A stretch of 64,000 nucleotides of DNA from Alphaproteobacteria bacterium. Its GTDB lineage: Bacteria > Pseudomonadota > Alphaproteobacteria > Micavibrionales > Micavibrionaceae. The DNA lies in NCBI GenBank assembly GCA_030432025.1, contig JAUIIA010000003.1:1-64000 (forward strand), read 5' to 3'. Below are positions 37,701 through 47,111 of this stretch, piece after piece. The notes below the pieces were generated by a model. The model had not been told where the DNA came from and made no database searches. It saw nothing but the letters and a program-made list of their open reading frames with translations. Numbering within the stretch: the stretch's first letter is position 1; the number at the start of each line of letters is the position of its first letter. The position numbers and the translations under genes were made by a program.

Positions 37701-40700
37701 ACCACCGGATGCTCCGAATGTTGTACCAAAGAATGTAAATTCGAGACCTTGGCCCGAAGCAACAGTGTTATTGAGGATCTCGACACCATCATTGTCTTCA
37801 ACATGGACACCGTCCATTTGAGCACCGGCATCGCCAGCAACAAATGTCAGGAAGCTAGGAGAAGAAGCATTCGTACCTTTAACTGTATTGTACTGAATTA
37901 AAGCACTTTCACCGCCTGTAACATGAATACCATGAGCACCGGCACGTGTGATCGCATTACCGAGGCTTTCAAGTGTGCCTCCAATCTCGACACGGTCACT
38001 GTCATTCACGAAGATACCATTAGAGCCGGTATCATTGATTTCATTATCGGTAATAACCGTATCATCGGATGATTGAACTTCCACACCGTTATCGCTGATA
38101 TTTCCGCCGACCGTACCAATGAAGTTACCGGTAACCTGAATGCCTTCGCTCGTATCAATGTGAACACCGTCACCATCGCGGGTAACATTATCAATTGTGT
38201 TACCGGAAACTGTACCGCCAACCGTGCTGGTCACGTAAATACCCGAACCTGTTCCGGCACCTGCTCTCTGCCACGTGCCGTCAATTTCGTTACCGGAAAC
38301 AGTCGTGCCGTCGGAATCTTTCATCCAGATACCGGAACCACCTGTGTTGGAAATCGTATTTCCGTCAACCAAGCTGTTGGTAACAGCATGCAAACCGATA
38401 CCTGCATTGCGCGTACCGTCAACATTGTTATCCATGTTTACAGTCACATTATTGGAAGCCTCAACGCGGATACCTGCGCCACCGGCATTATCAATATCGT
38501 TGGTTTGGATAAACGAATCGTTTGAACCACTGACTAAGATCGCATGGCTACCTGTCTCGGTAACTTCGTTACCTTGCACAAGCGCACCGTTATTGCTGTT
38601 AACCAGAATACCTTCACCGCCGATGTTATCCATGCCGCCTGTCGTACCAACTCTGTTCGTCAGCACGTCGGCATTCAGACCACCGTCAATCGTAATACCG
38701 TTTCCGGTTACGGAGTCGACTGTGTTGTATGCAACATAAGCATTGTCGCTGTCTTCAACTACAATACCTGCATCACCGCCTGAAACAACGTTACCGCCGG
38801 CAAAGCCACTGGCAAACGGGTTGGTCGGGTGTGGGCCTACGGTTGCGAATGCGCTGTTCTGGATCAGAATGCCGATACCTGAAGCTACAGCAACTGTATT
38901 TTCCCAAAGATCAACATCATTCGTGTAGTTAGAACCGGCACTGTTTTCGATGTGAACACCTGCGACTGTTGTGTCGTAAATGTTGTTTTCGAATACTTGA
39001 ATATTCTTAACATCATCGCCGTGAATACCCTTCTTGCCACCTGTAATGGTGTTACCGAAGATACGGACATTCTTGCTTGATGTCAGGTCAATCGCAGCCT
39101 CAACAAAACCGACGAAGCTGTTACCGTCGGAGATAAAGTTATCACCGCCGACAACGCTGATACCGTAAAGCGTCGTAACGCCGTCACCAACGAAGGCAAA
39201 CGGGTCGATATTCACATTAGATGCTGTAACAGTAATCAGGCTATCTGCGCCGTCAGACTTCAGTGTCGTACCATGACCTGTAAGCTTCAACTCTTTATCG
39301 ATTGTTAAGTCTTCTTGGTATTCCGTACCGTCAACATTCACTGTGTCACCCGCATCTGCGATGTTAATCGCATGCTGAATACCACCTGTGTTTTGTGTAA
39401 CGAACAACTCACCATCTCTGAAGACAACCAGACCGTTACCGACATCATCCATTTTGTGCGTAATCAAGTCTTCAAGAGCGAAAAGCTCAGCTTCAGTCAT
39501 GTCGTCGGTAGTTTTAAAACCACCATTTGAATAGAACGTATTGCCGTTGCTGCCATCAACCAAAAGATCCGGCGCATTACCATCCAGATAGAAAATGTGT
39601 TGGCCGTTATCGCGGAAACGGTTGTTATTCAATGTACCAATTGTACTAACAAAACCGTTCGCACTCCAAACATATACGCCAGAGCCAGTGTTATTCAGGA
39701 ACGCATTACCACGAATGTGCGTATCAAAACCACCGTCCTGAATCACAACACCATGTCTGTTGGCATCAAACTTGTTGCTTACAATATCAACATTGTTGGC
39801 ATTTCTGTTCACATAAATACCGTAACGCGCATCGGTAAACAGGTTATTTCGGATCAGAACATCTTCAACACCAGTAGAAGACGTTACAACTCCGGAACGC
39901 CCGTCCGTAGTATTTTGTCCGTCAAAAATGTTATTGAAAACATTGACGTTGGAAACATTGTCACCAAGATAAAGGCTAGCTTTCTCGCCGGAAGCCGCGT
40001 CGCCCTGATTTTCAATGGTAAAGCCGTCAACGGTCAACCCGTCAACGTTTGAAGCAACAACGATATCACCCAGAACAACAGATTCATCTGCACCGACTCT
40101 GCCGTTGCGTGCATCGTTACCCATCTGTGCACCATAAAGATTGAGGGATTTATCAACATTAACAGTCCCCTCATACGTACCAGCGCGAACATTGATTGTC
40201 GCACCCGCATCGGCTTCTTCAATCGCAGGGTTGATAAACATAGATGTTCCGAAAGCATCTTCACCAACGAAGAACTCATTGGTGTAAATAACGTGGCTAT
40301 CAGCATCTGCGCCTACGCCTTCAACGGATGACCCGATTGTCGTACCGGCACCGTCAAGAGCAACAGCAAAATCAAAAGCGTCCTGCTCTGTGCGCTGGAA
40401 GTAAATGAAGTCTTCACCGCGGTCATCAAGACCATCTCTGTGGGAAGGGTTGCGAACGGCAAAGTCAAAGCCGGGCAATTCCAAGCCTGAAACACCAAAA
40501 CCGTTTTCTGCATCAATATAAATCGGATTGTCTTCCATCAGTTGTGCGGAAGACGCAGCATCCAGCGTGACATTGGTTGTCGCGCCACTAGCCGTGTCAT
40601 ACAAGCCAATGCCACCCCAGTCGTTATTTCTGGTTCTGACATTCGTCATTGTGACGTCATTGACATTCGAAAGCGCAATACCAACACCGGCGGTATTCTG

Positions 40701-43700
40701 ACCGTCAGCAATCACACTCGTCAATGTTGCACCGTCAACACCATTAAGGTCTACTTCGGAGCGGCCAAAGCCTCTTACGAGCAAGACTCTTAAATCAAGG
40801 TCATCGCCTGTAGCTTTAATACCGTATGTGCTTGTACCGTCATCCTGCAACGTAAAGCGATCAAGCGTCACATCATCGGCTGTAACCTGCAAACCATAGC
40901 CTGTTAGGCCGGATGTATCGATGAATGTTGAGTGACGATTCACACCTCTGAGGTGCACAGATTTGTTAATAAGCAACTTCTCATTATAAGTACCTGCGCC
41001 AACATTGACCCTGTCACCATTATCCGCACCGTCAACTGCCCATTGAATATGGTCATAGATTGCACGCCACGTACTGGTTTCAGTATTTCCACCAAAGCTA
41101 ACTTCATAGCCTTCATCACGGACAGTATCCGCATCTTCAAACGCAGCAGCAGACTGATCGAATGTGTTATCGAAGAAGAATTGATTCCAGTCCATATCAT
41201 CCATTTCACCCCGTGCCAGAATGTTGATGGAAAGATCTTCAAATGTGTTGCCTGTAATATTCACAGCACCGATCGGATTCGGACGCCATGGAATAACCGA
41301 CTGACGGCCCGTCAGCAAAATACCAGAATTATAAATAGCCTCATCGCGTGTATCAAAGGCGCCATTCCCGATGAACTGGTTACCAGTAATGACACGGTTG
41401 GCCGGGTCGCCGGATACACCGACACCATTGGTCACAGTCACGCTGCCATTAATGAAGATATTACCTTCCAGAAGGAAGCTTTCAATGTGGGAAATACCGT
41501 TAACCGCATCATAACGCTCATCACCGATATAAACTGTACCCGCACCATAACCTTCATAGGCCGTTCCTTCATAACCACTAAGGTTAAAGTTGTTGTCAAC
41601 AACACTGTTACGCAATGTGAAGGCATCACCCCACACTTCGATAGTTTTATTGCGGTAACCGTCTTCAGGTGCGAAGGACAAGCCTTCGATTGTTACGCCA
41701 TCGCCCGAAATTCCGTGAATTGCACCGAAATTGGTATGATCCAGAGCCTCGATAGTCGCCAAAGTCGAAGACGCATCAGTAATGACATTGCCACCACCAT
41801 CTACACCTCGAAGAGTAATATCACTCTTACCGATGTATAGGCCCATGTCATAAACACCACCGGACCATGGCAATGTTCTGTTCAGGGCTGTTTCCTGATA
41901 AAGGCCAGGATAGACGTTCACAACCGCGCCGACACCGTCACCCGCAACATCAATACCGTCTTGAACAGAGGCATCGTCATTTTCAATATCTACTGTTGTC
42001 GCCGTGCCTGTAATCGCACCCGTAGTAACAATATCATCACCGAGTTGAACCAGAGGCGTATTGATATGAGCATCACCGGAACCAAGGTCTACAACGCCAC
42101 CATTATCAATGTCGAAACCGTGATTAGAATTCACTTCCAGATCACCATCATTGGTTTCTACCGCACCTGTCGCATTTACTTCGACGAAGTAATCATCAGC
42201 ATTCAGCGTAACTTTACCGCCCAGTGTCTGTACAGTACCGTCAATTTCGATCGCGCTCAGACCACCATCATTATTCATAGCCGAGAGTGTGACATCACCA
42301 AAGCCTGCACCATCTACACCAACACGAGAACCCGTGTTTACAAAAATATCGTCATCAGCATTAACAACCAGATTTCCTGAAACAGTCGGATCAAGCGACG
42401 TTGCGTCGAATGTCGTGAAGTCTTGATTGAAGATAACGCTACCACCGGCATTCAATGTCGTCGTGCCAACATTGCTGATCGTAATGTCATCATCAACAAT
42501 GATGTTGTTATCGGCGATGAATTCAAGCGTGCTACCTTGTCGTGTTGGACCAACACTGACACCACCACCTGTAAGGGTTGGGTCATCGAACGTGATATTA
42601 CCCGTAGAAGGGCCGCCGCTCGTTGTAGCAATCACAACATCAGACGTCACAAGGGCCGCGCCAATCTGCGCCCAACCAATTATGGATGTTGCACCCGCAA
42701 CCGTAAATGGACTCGGGTTCGCGGGATTGTCAAAAACAATTGTAATATCGGTCGGATCAATCAACCATGTACCGGCCGTACCATCAGCCGCCAACGTATT
42801 AACGAACCCGCCTGCAACATCAATATAGCCGTGACCGGATGTTTCAACGAAACCACCTTTACCGGAAACCGCGCCGCCGCGTGCATAAGCAGAACCGCGG
42901 AAAATCGCTTTATCGGAGGCAATAACTTTAATGTTACCACCGTCACCGTTTTCACCGCCGTCAGCTTTCAACTCAGCCGTATCGGCAATCGTGATGTTCT
43001 CACCTGTCACGTCGATGTCGCCTGCACCCTCACCGGATGCATCAACAGTACCTTTAACGGAAACAGTACCTTTGTTACCACCGCTCAGGACGATCTTACC
43101 GCCCTGTACGGAAGCAGAAGACGCTGTAACAATACCGTCAACATTAATGATGTTATCAACCGCATCTTTGGCTGCGCGTGCGGAAATCTGGACTTTACCG
43201 CCTTCAGCGGAAATCGTGCCTGTGTTTTCGATCAAGGCATCTTCAAGCTCACCGTCAACAGCCAGCTCGACAAGACCATCACCATATAGATCGAGTGTGA
43301 CTGTTTCGCCTGCGCCAATCGCGACCGTACCCATTTTGGCGTTAATTACGCCTGCGTTGGAAACAAACGGAGAAACGAACGCCGCAAGACCGGCTTCGGC
43401 TACTGTTACTTGTGCGCCTTCTTCAATAACGATTTCACCATCGCCGAAATCAGTGAAGATCGCTTGACCATCTTCCAACTTGTCGAGGTCAAGGGAAGCT
43501 GCCGTAGAGGCTACAAAGCTGTTCATGTCGATGCGGGCTGTACCTGTAACAATCACGCCATTCTTGTTCAGGACAAAGTTGCTACCGCTACCGGAGAAAA
43601 TACCTTCGATGAAAGATGTGTTATCGCTCTTGTCGATGTGAACGAAAATATCGCCACTATCCTGCAGCATGAGGACTGCTGCATTCTGACCGATATTAAA

Positions 43701-43949
43701 GCCACCTTTATATTCCGCGCTTGTCAAAGCTGCGTGCTGCTCAATTGTCAGTGTATTTGGCTGGCTGTAATCATATGTCGCCGAACCGCGTGTTACTTCC
43801 GCACCTTGCGGTAGCGCGTCCGGGGCAACATTCTGCGCGTTGGCTGTAATGCCCATGCTCACCAAACCGGCGGCTGTCAGAGCAGATGTTGCTAGAAATT
43901 TTTGCGTTGATGATTTCAAAGCTTTTTGGCGTGCTTTATAAGTACTCAT
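34740..43949 (-). CDS. Two-partner secretion adhesin TpsA with parallel beta-helix repeats
   Basis: A 3069-residue surface protein secreted by the neighbouring TpsB. An extended signal peptide (about residues 1-39: basic YKARQKALKSSTQK, core FLATSALTAAGLVSMGI, cleavage after ANA) precedes the filamentous-haemagglutinin-type TPS domain (to about 240; SGSGSNFVLNKNGVIVTG, GAVSGKGGFVETSGHG further on). From about residue 600 to 2850 the protein is PbH1-type right-handed beta-helix, including a run of about 17 regular 23-residue coils. The tail has three GGPDDLNNI-like repeats and two cysteines (SSSCW and ASCS) about 35 residues apart, as in HMW1-type adhesins that stay anchored. The ATG at 43949 follows GAGGAAGGAAG. 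Confidence 0.93.
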   Translation of the reverse strand: MSTYKARQKALKSSTQKFLATSALTAAGLVSMGITANAQNVAPDALPQGAEVTRGSATYDYSQPNTLTIEQHAALTSAEYKGGFNIGQNAAVLMLQDSGDIFVHIDKSDNTSFIEGIFSGSGSNFVLNKNGVIVTGTARIDMNSFVASTAASLDLDKLEDGQAIFTDFGDGEIVIEEGAQVTVAEAGLAAFVSPFVSNAGVINAKMGTVAIGAGETVTLDLYGDGLVELAVDGELEDALIENTGTISAEGGKVQISARAAKDAVDNIINVDGIVTASSASVQGGKIVLSGGNKGTVSVKGTVDASGEGAGDIDVTGENITIADTAELKADGGENGDGGNIKVIASDKAIFRGSAYARGGAVSGKGGFVETSGHGYIDVAGGFVNTLAADGTAGTWLIDPTDITIVFDNPANPSPFTVAGATSIIGWAQIGAALVTSDVVIATTSGGPSTGNITFDDPTLTGGGVSVGPTRQGSTLEFIADNNIIVDDDITISNVGTTTLNAGGSVIFNQDFTTFDATSLDPTVSGNLVVNADDDIFVNTGSRVGVDGAGFGDVTLSAMNNDGGLSAIEIDGTVQTLGGKVTLNADDYFVEVNATGAVETNDGDLEVNSNHGFDIDNGGVVDLGSGDAHINTPLVQLGDDIVTTGAITGTATTVDIENDDASVQDGIDVAGDGVGAVVNVYPGLYQETALNRTLPWSGGVYDMGLYIGKSDITLRGVDGGGNVITDASSTLATIEALDHTNFGAIHGISGDGVTIEGLSFAPEDGYRNKTIEVWGDAFTLRNSVVDNNFNLSGYEGTAYEGYGAGTVYIGDERYDAVNGISHIESFLLEGNIFINGSVTVTNGVGVSGDPANRVITGNQFIGNGAFDTRDEAIYNSGILLTGRQSVIPWRPNPIGAVNITGNTFEDLSINILARGEMDDMDWNQFFFDNTFDQSAAAFEDADTVRDEGYEVSFGGNTETSTWRAIYDHIQWAVDGADNGDRVNVGAGTYNEKLLINKSVHLRGVNRHSTFIDTSGLTGYGLQVTADDVTLDRFTLQDDGTSTYGIKATGDDLDLRVLLVRGFGRSEVDLNGVDGATLTSVIADGQNTAGVGIALSNVNDVTMTNVRTRNNDWGGIGLYDTASGATTNVTLDAASSAQLMEDNPIYIDAENGFGVSGLELPGFDFAVRNPSHRDGLDDRGEDFIYFQRTEQDAFDFAVALDGAGTTIGSSVEGVGADADSHVIYTNEFFVGEDAFGTSMFINPAIEEADAGATINVRAGTYEGTVNVDKSLNLYGAQMGNDARNGRVGADESVVLGDIVVASNVDGLTVDGFTIENQGDAASGEKASLYLGDNVSNVNVFNNIFDGQNTTDGRSGVVTSSTGVEDVLIRNNLFTDARYGIYVNRNANNVDIVSNKFDANRHGVVIQDGGFDTHIRGNAFLNNTGSGVYVWSANGFVSTIGTLNNNRFRDNGQHIFYLDGNAPDLLVDGSNGNTFYSNGGFKTTDDMTEAELFALEDLITHKMDDVGNGLVVFRDGELFVTQNTGGIQHAINIADAGDTVNVDGTEYQEDLTIDKELKLTGHGTTLKSDGADSLITVTASNVNIDPFAFVGDGVTTLYGISVVGGDNFISDGNSFVGFVEAAIDLTSSKNVRIFGNTITGGKKGIHGDDVKNIQVFENNIYDTTVAGVHIENSAGSNYTNDVDLWENTVAVASGIGILIQNSAFATVGPHPTNPFASGFAGGNVVSGGDAGIVVEDSDNAYVAYNTVDSVTGNGITIDGGLNADVLTNRVGTTGGMDNIGGEGILVNSNNGALVQGNEVTETGSHAILVSGSNDSFIQTNDIDNAGGAGIRVEASNNVTVNMDNNVDGTRNAGIGLHAVTNSLVDGNTISNTGGSGIWMKDSDGTTVSGNEIDGTWQRAGAGTGSGIYVTSTVGGTVSGNTIDNVTRDGDGVHIDTSEGIQVTGNFIGTVGGNISDNGVEVQSSDDTVITDNEINDTGSNGIFVNDSDRVEIGGTLESLGNAITRAGAHGIHVTGGESALIQYNTVKGTNASSPSFLTFVAGDAGAQMDGVHVEDNDGVEILNNTVASGQGLEFTFFGTTFGASGGNGANGHGIFVSSSDNAVIDQNNVTGDLLGNGLGAGLDGIHVEASNLLTIGGLTPLVNGNKIFSTGNDGIHINGSFGAFVLNNIIGAPIISDIGDDGIDMNYTLGSLVAGNIITNTDDDGIAFSNGGLSAITINLINGAGDDGIDISDAGLLLVAANRIDGSDENGIQADSTFGMLLAGNIISDSGEDGINADDGLLTVIRGNEISESDDDGIEVDDSFGVDIINNRISVAGDDGIDVDDSAFADINRNRIGFVADDGIVVDDSFGVDILRNRIAFAGDEGIEVDDSAFADINRNRIRFVGDNGIQVDDSFAVDIKRNNIAFVGDNGIDVDDSAFADINRNRIAFVRDHGITVDDSFGVDILRNRIAFAGDNGIDVDDSAFADINRNRIRFVGDNGIEVDDSFAADINRNNIAFADDNGIEVDDSAFVDIRRNNVSFVGDDGIDVDDSFAADIINNRIRFAGDNGIDVDDSAFADINRNRVFFVGDNGIRVDDSFAVDIRRNLIGFAGDDGIDVDDSAFADINRNVVFLVGDHGIDVDDSFGVDIIRNGVFFAGRDGIHVEDSHFADIERNLVAFVGGDGIDVEDSWVTEILSNRVYFAADNGIEFQNGGLSLIDDNRVAFVGGDGIYVNPSFFVGITNNRIDFTGGDGIDVNDGAFFLIANNQIGANGGFIGDDGIDVNGTSVVFIVGNDIQNADESGIQLTETDLVNVLFNTVSDNGDHGLFARGGDNGSIVLSGNTFTDNPVGARFESGEIDLTGPANSFINTDPLGTPVGMQFDEVGTPGSLTIAGNTLGNTIFTGFGNPGSFYVRIEDGTLLDTVTGDPILINGLNANFDGFVPASVGGILTLDQLEFLEARLFDADDSPLNGRGQIFVGSTVELDVEEFFNQFGFYNAGFTSFNLTLLGLPPVFLSQVGLNNINTFAGGPDDLNNINPAAGGPDDLNNIAPAAGNSSSCWSDVVNASATGGVNFNFSGDPAAALEAAASCS
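35900..37070 (-). repeat. About 17 tandem 69-bp repeats encoding 23-residue beta-helix coils
   Basis: Coils of the form DDSAFADINRNRIRFVGDNG plus three residues recur head to tail. Two coil types alternate (DDSF-G/A-V/A-D and DDSAFAD), giving a 138-bp, 46-residue higher-order unit. Each coil keeps a GI-V-DDS turn and an N-R-I-F-G strand. Regularity fades at both ends of the array. Confidence 0.88.
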
Positions 43950-44275
43950 GGTGTTTCTTCCTTCCTCAATATCAGAAACGATTTTGGTTTCAGGCGCCAA
44001 ACAATGGCTCTTCCTGAAAGCTCCCCCACCCTAAATCTCGCTAAACTGAATATTCCTTAAGTAACGGAAGATTCTTTATTGATAGCGGCATCTTGAGTGC
44101 GCCGCTTATGTCAAATGTATAAAATTTTGGTCTAGTACGATGTGACATTAAGCAAGTTTCGCAGCGATTTACAAGTTTTTATTAAGGAAAAATTAATACT
44201 TTTATGAAAAAGATTTTGACGCTCTTCTGCGCCCCGCGGAAACACAATATGAAGTAGTATATCCTAATATGAAAA

Positions 44276-44321
44276 ACTGTAAGAAGTAAGCAAAACCAAG
44301 CCTTGAGGTTGCTTTTACAGT
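44276..44321. other. Imperfect hairpin in the 477-bp tpsA/tpsB intergenic region
   Basis: ACTGTAA (44276-44282) pairs with TTACAGT (44315-44321), and inside it AAGCAA-aa-CC pairs with GGTTGCTT. Read on the minus strand it ends in a TTTTTC run, so it could act as an attenuator or terminator in the tpsA leader. The remainder of 43950-44426 is AT-rich divergent promoter DNA in which I cannot identify firm -35/-10 pairs. Confidence 0.4.
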
Positions 44322-44426
44322 AAAAATAAACAATACTGTTTTGAAGTTTAAGACTTTTCTTTTGCGTTTTTTCTGTTATAGCTACTGCCTTATTAGGTAA
44401 TTTTTCAAAACACTACAGGTTTTCAC

Positions 44427-46154
44427 ATGCGGTATTTGCATCCTGTGCGACATATAAAAGGCGCTTTGGCCATTGGTTTGCTTACAACTGTAAGCATCTT
44501 TCCTGCTCATGCGCAGAATCTTGACGCTGCTACAAGCCAGGCAGACCCGGGCCGTGTTCAGGACCAGCTCCTCGAAAGCACACAAGTTCCTGAGGTCAGC
44601 CCTAAAGTCGAAGTACGTGATGTCGTATTACAAGACGTACCGCCAAACGCTGATGAAATTGTATTCACACTGAACGCCATCCAGTTCGAAGGTATCGGCG
44701 TTTACTCCGAAAGTGACATCCAAGACGTTTACGGCCATAAGCTGGGCACGGACGTCACATTGGCCGAAGTTTACGGCATTGCCTCAAAACTGACCAACAA
44801 GTACCGCAACGACGGCTACATCCTGACGCAGGTTATCGTACCCCCACAGACAATCGATGGTGGTGTGGTTACTTTGCGCGCAGTTGAAGGCTTTGTTGAT
44901 CAAATCTCCGTATCCGGTGAAGACGATCCGTATGCACGCAGCTTGATCGAAAGCTACGCCGCACAAATCCGCGGTGATGGCGCACTGAATGCTGCTAACC
45001 TTGAAAAGTTCCTGTTGCTGATCAACGATCTGCCGGGTGTAAACGCCCGAAGCATTTTGAGACCTTCACAAACACAGGTGGGTGCTTCTGACTTGCAGAT
45101 CATTGTGGACCGTGACCCTTATGATGCCTTCATCGGCCTCGACAACCACGGCAGCCGCTTCTTGGGCCCTTGGCAGGTCACTGCAGGCGCGGCCTTCAAT
45201 TCTTACTTCGGTAACAACGAGCGCATCACTATTCAATTTGCCTCTGCCCCCGAAGACGGCGAGCTATACTTCTTCTCGGCCGGTTATGAACAACCTATCG
45301 GCCCTTACGGAACAACGATCCGCGCCCTCGCAAACCACAGTAATACCGACCCCGGCTTCGATCTGCAGCAATTCAACGTTAAAGGTCAATCCGACTTTGC
45401 CAGCATCAGAGTTGAGCACCCGTTTATCCGCTCCCGCGAGCAAAGCCTATACACATATGGCTCATTCGACTGGCGCGACACAGACAGCAGCAACATTTTG
45501 GAACCTGCTCGTGAAGACAGAATCCGCGCCCTCCGCGTCGGAAGCACCTATGAATTCCTCGACAATCTCTACAGTGTCGGTATCAACACCGTGAATGTCG
45601 AATTCTCACAAGGCTTGAATATCTTTGGCGCCAGCCGTGAAGGGGATGTAAACCTCTCGCGTCCTTCAGGCGACCCTATGTTCTTTAAAGCCACTGCTGA
45701 ATTCCAGCGTCTGCAACGAATTACCGGAATGGTTAATTTGTTCGTCGCGGCCCGTGGCCAGCTTGCGAACAACGCCTTGCTTTCTTCGGAAGAATTCGGC
45801 GTAGGCGGCATTCAATACGGCCGTGGATACGATCCGTCCGAGATCATCGGCGATGACGGTTATGCTGCAAAAGTCGAACTGCAGATTAACGAACCTTACG
45901 AATTCGATTCACTGGATAATTTCCAGCTCTTCGGTTTCTACGATTTCGGTAAAGTCTATAACGATGACTCCACCAGCGGTGATGACGACGACTCAATCGC
46001 CTCTACCGGTTTCGGTGCCAGAGCAGAAATCCTGCCTGAATACATCCCGAACACCGAAGGTGAGCTTCTCGTAGCAATTCCTTTGACACGCGATGTTGAA
46101 ACGCAACGTGACCGCGGCGCACGCATCTTGTTCAGCGTAAACAAGAATTTCTAA
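44427..46154 (+). CDS. TpsB outer-membrane transporter (FhaC/ShlB family)
   Basis: The 575-residue protein exports TpsA across the outer membrane. After a signal peptide (cleavage after AHA) come two POTRA domains (about 75-155 and 155-235; FTLNAIQFEGIGVYSESDI, VTLRAVEGFVDQISVSG), then a 16-strand barrel ending in a terminal Phe (SVNKNF), as outer-membrane beta-proteins do. VRIL-like family signature is weakly visible at FASIRVEHPFIRSREQS. It is divergent from the tpsA gene, unlike the usual tpsB-tpsA operon, and separated from it by 477 bp. Confidence 0.93.
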   Translation: MRYLHPVRHIKGALAIGLLTTVSIFPAHAQNLDAATSQADPGRVQDQLLESTQVPEVSPKVEVRDVVLQDVPPNADEIVFTLNAIQFEGIGVYSESDIQDVYGHKLGTDVTLAEVYGIASKLTNKYRNDGYILTQVIVPPQTIDGGVVTLRAVEGFVDQISVSGEDDPYARSLIESYAAQIRGDGALNAANLEKFLLLINDLPGVNARSILRPSQTQVGASDLQIIVDRDPYDAFIGLDNHGSRFLGPWQVTAGAAFNSYFGNNERITIQFASAPEDGELYFFSAGYEQPIGPYGTTIRALANHSNTDPGFDLQQFNVKGQSDFASIRVEHPFIRSREQSLYTYGSFDWRDTDSSNILEPAREDRIRALRVGSTYEFLDNLYSVGINTVNVEFSQGLNIFGASREGDVNLSRPSGDPMFFKATAEFQRLQRITGMVNLFVAARGQLANNALLSSEEFGVGGIQYGRGYDPSEIIGDDGYAAKVELQINEPYEFDSLDNFQLFGFYDFGKVYNDDSTSGDDDDSIASTGFGARAEILPEYIPNTEGELLVAIPLTRDVETQRDRGARILFSVNKNF

Positions 46155-46171
46155 ATCTTAATCGGCGGTTT

Positions 46172-46915
46172 TCACCATTTGCCTGATTCAAATATGGGAT
46201 GACTCCATACGAGTGTCAGCCCTTTTCGCCCTTCCTTATAATCAATCGCAATCTTCCCGCCATGACGACGGATAATTTGTTTGGCTATACTAAGGCCGGC
46301 ACCGACACCCGGAACTTTCTCACTCGTTTCCCCCCGTTTAAACATCTCGAAAACATTCTCCGCGTAATGCTCGTGAATACCCGGACCGTTATCCGAAAAA
46401 CTGAAATGGTAATAACCGTCCTTAGATTCGCAGGAAATCTTAATAACAGGGGTCACATCACCTCTATGAAATTTGATGCTGTTATCAAACAGGGCCATGA
46501 ATAAAGTCAGTATCTGCGCATGATCTGCTACATACTTTTCAGGAAGACCTTCGGTAACCACATGCACATCAAATTTTTGTATCTTCTCCTGAAAACCGCT
46601 TTGCACACCATACATAAGAGTATTCAGGTCAAATTCCTGCCATGGCTTTGCACGCGTACTTAAACGCGAATACTCGAGCAAAGATTTAATCATCAGCTCA
46701 CTTTTAGAGATAGATTTCTCTATGAATGCGACATATTGCTGTTCTTCTGGGCCAATATGTTCCTCAAGGCGTGACAGCAATAACTTGCTGAACTCTTTTA
46801 TGTGCCGCAAAGGCGCGTTCAAATCATGGGATACGATATAGAGAAAATCCTCGAGTTCCTTCTTATACAACTCTTCCTGAGACTTATCAGAAGTCGTGTT
46901 TTCAGGTTCCGGCAT
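46172..46915 (-). CDS. Soluble sensor-less histidine kinase
   Basis: A 247-residue cytoplasmic kinase with a bare HisKA domain (phospho-acceptor His30 in SHDLNAPLRHI, coil to about 95) and an HATPase domain (N-box ALFDNSIKF, G1 DNGPGI, G2 GVGAGLSIAKQI). It has no input domain or membrane segment, only a charged 25-residue N-terminus, so input must come from a partner. Sequence style (DLNAPLRHI) is like bacteriophytochrome-type kinases. GAGGAG precedes the ATG. It is divergent from the receiver-HPt gene across 196 bp and probably belongs to the same relay. Confidence 0.92.
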   Translation of the reverse strand: MPEPENTTSDKSQEELYKKELEDFLYIVSHDLNAPLRHIKEFSKLLLSRLEEHIGPEEQQYVAFIEKSISKSELMIKSLLEYSRLSTRAKPWQEFDLNTLMYGVQSGFQEKIQKFDVHVVTEGLPEKYVADHAQILTLFMALFDNSIKFHRGDVTPVIKISCESKDGYYHFSFSDNGPGIHEHYAENVFEMFKRGETSEKVPGVGAGLSIAKQIIRRHGGKIAIDYKEGRKGLTLVWSHPIFESGKW

Positions 46916-47111
46916 ACAATCTCCTCTACTCCGGTTAAGCTCTCCATATTAACTTTTAACGATAGATTCTGGCAAAATCTAAGCCATACAAGCGTATGAT
47001 TTAATTGCGTTTTTTGCTTTTATCGATAAACAACATACATAGGCATTGAGCGTGCTTTTTTTCTTTACAACATCCAACAGCAACGGCAGCCTATTGTAGA
47101 GAGAGAGCATT

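Noticed and set aside
35541-43814. Long plus-strand open frames opposite the TpsA gene
   Set aside because: They mirror the repeated coils on the opposite strand and have no start signals or recognisable domains.
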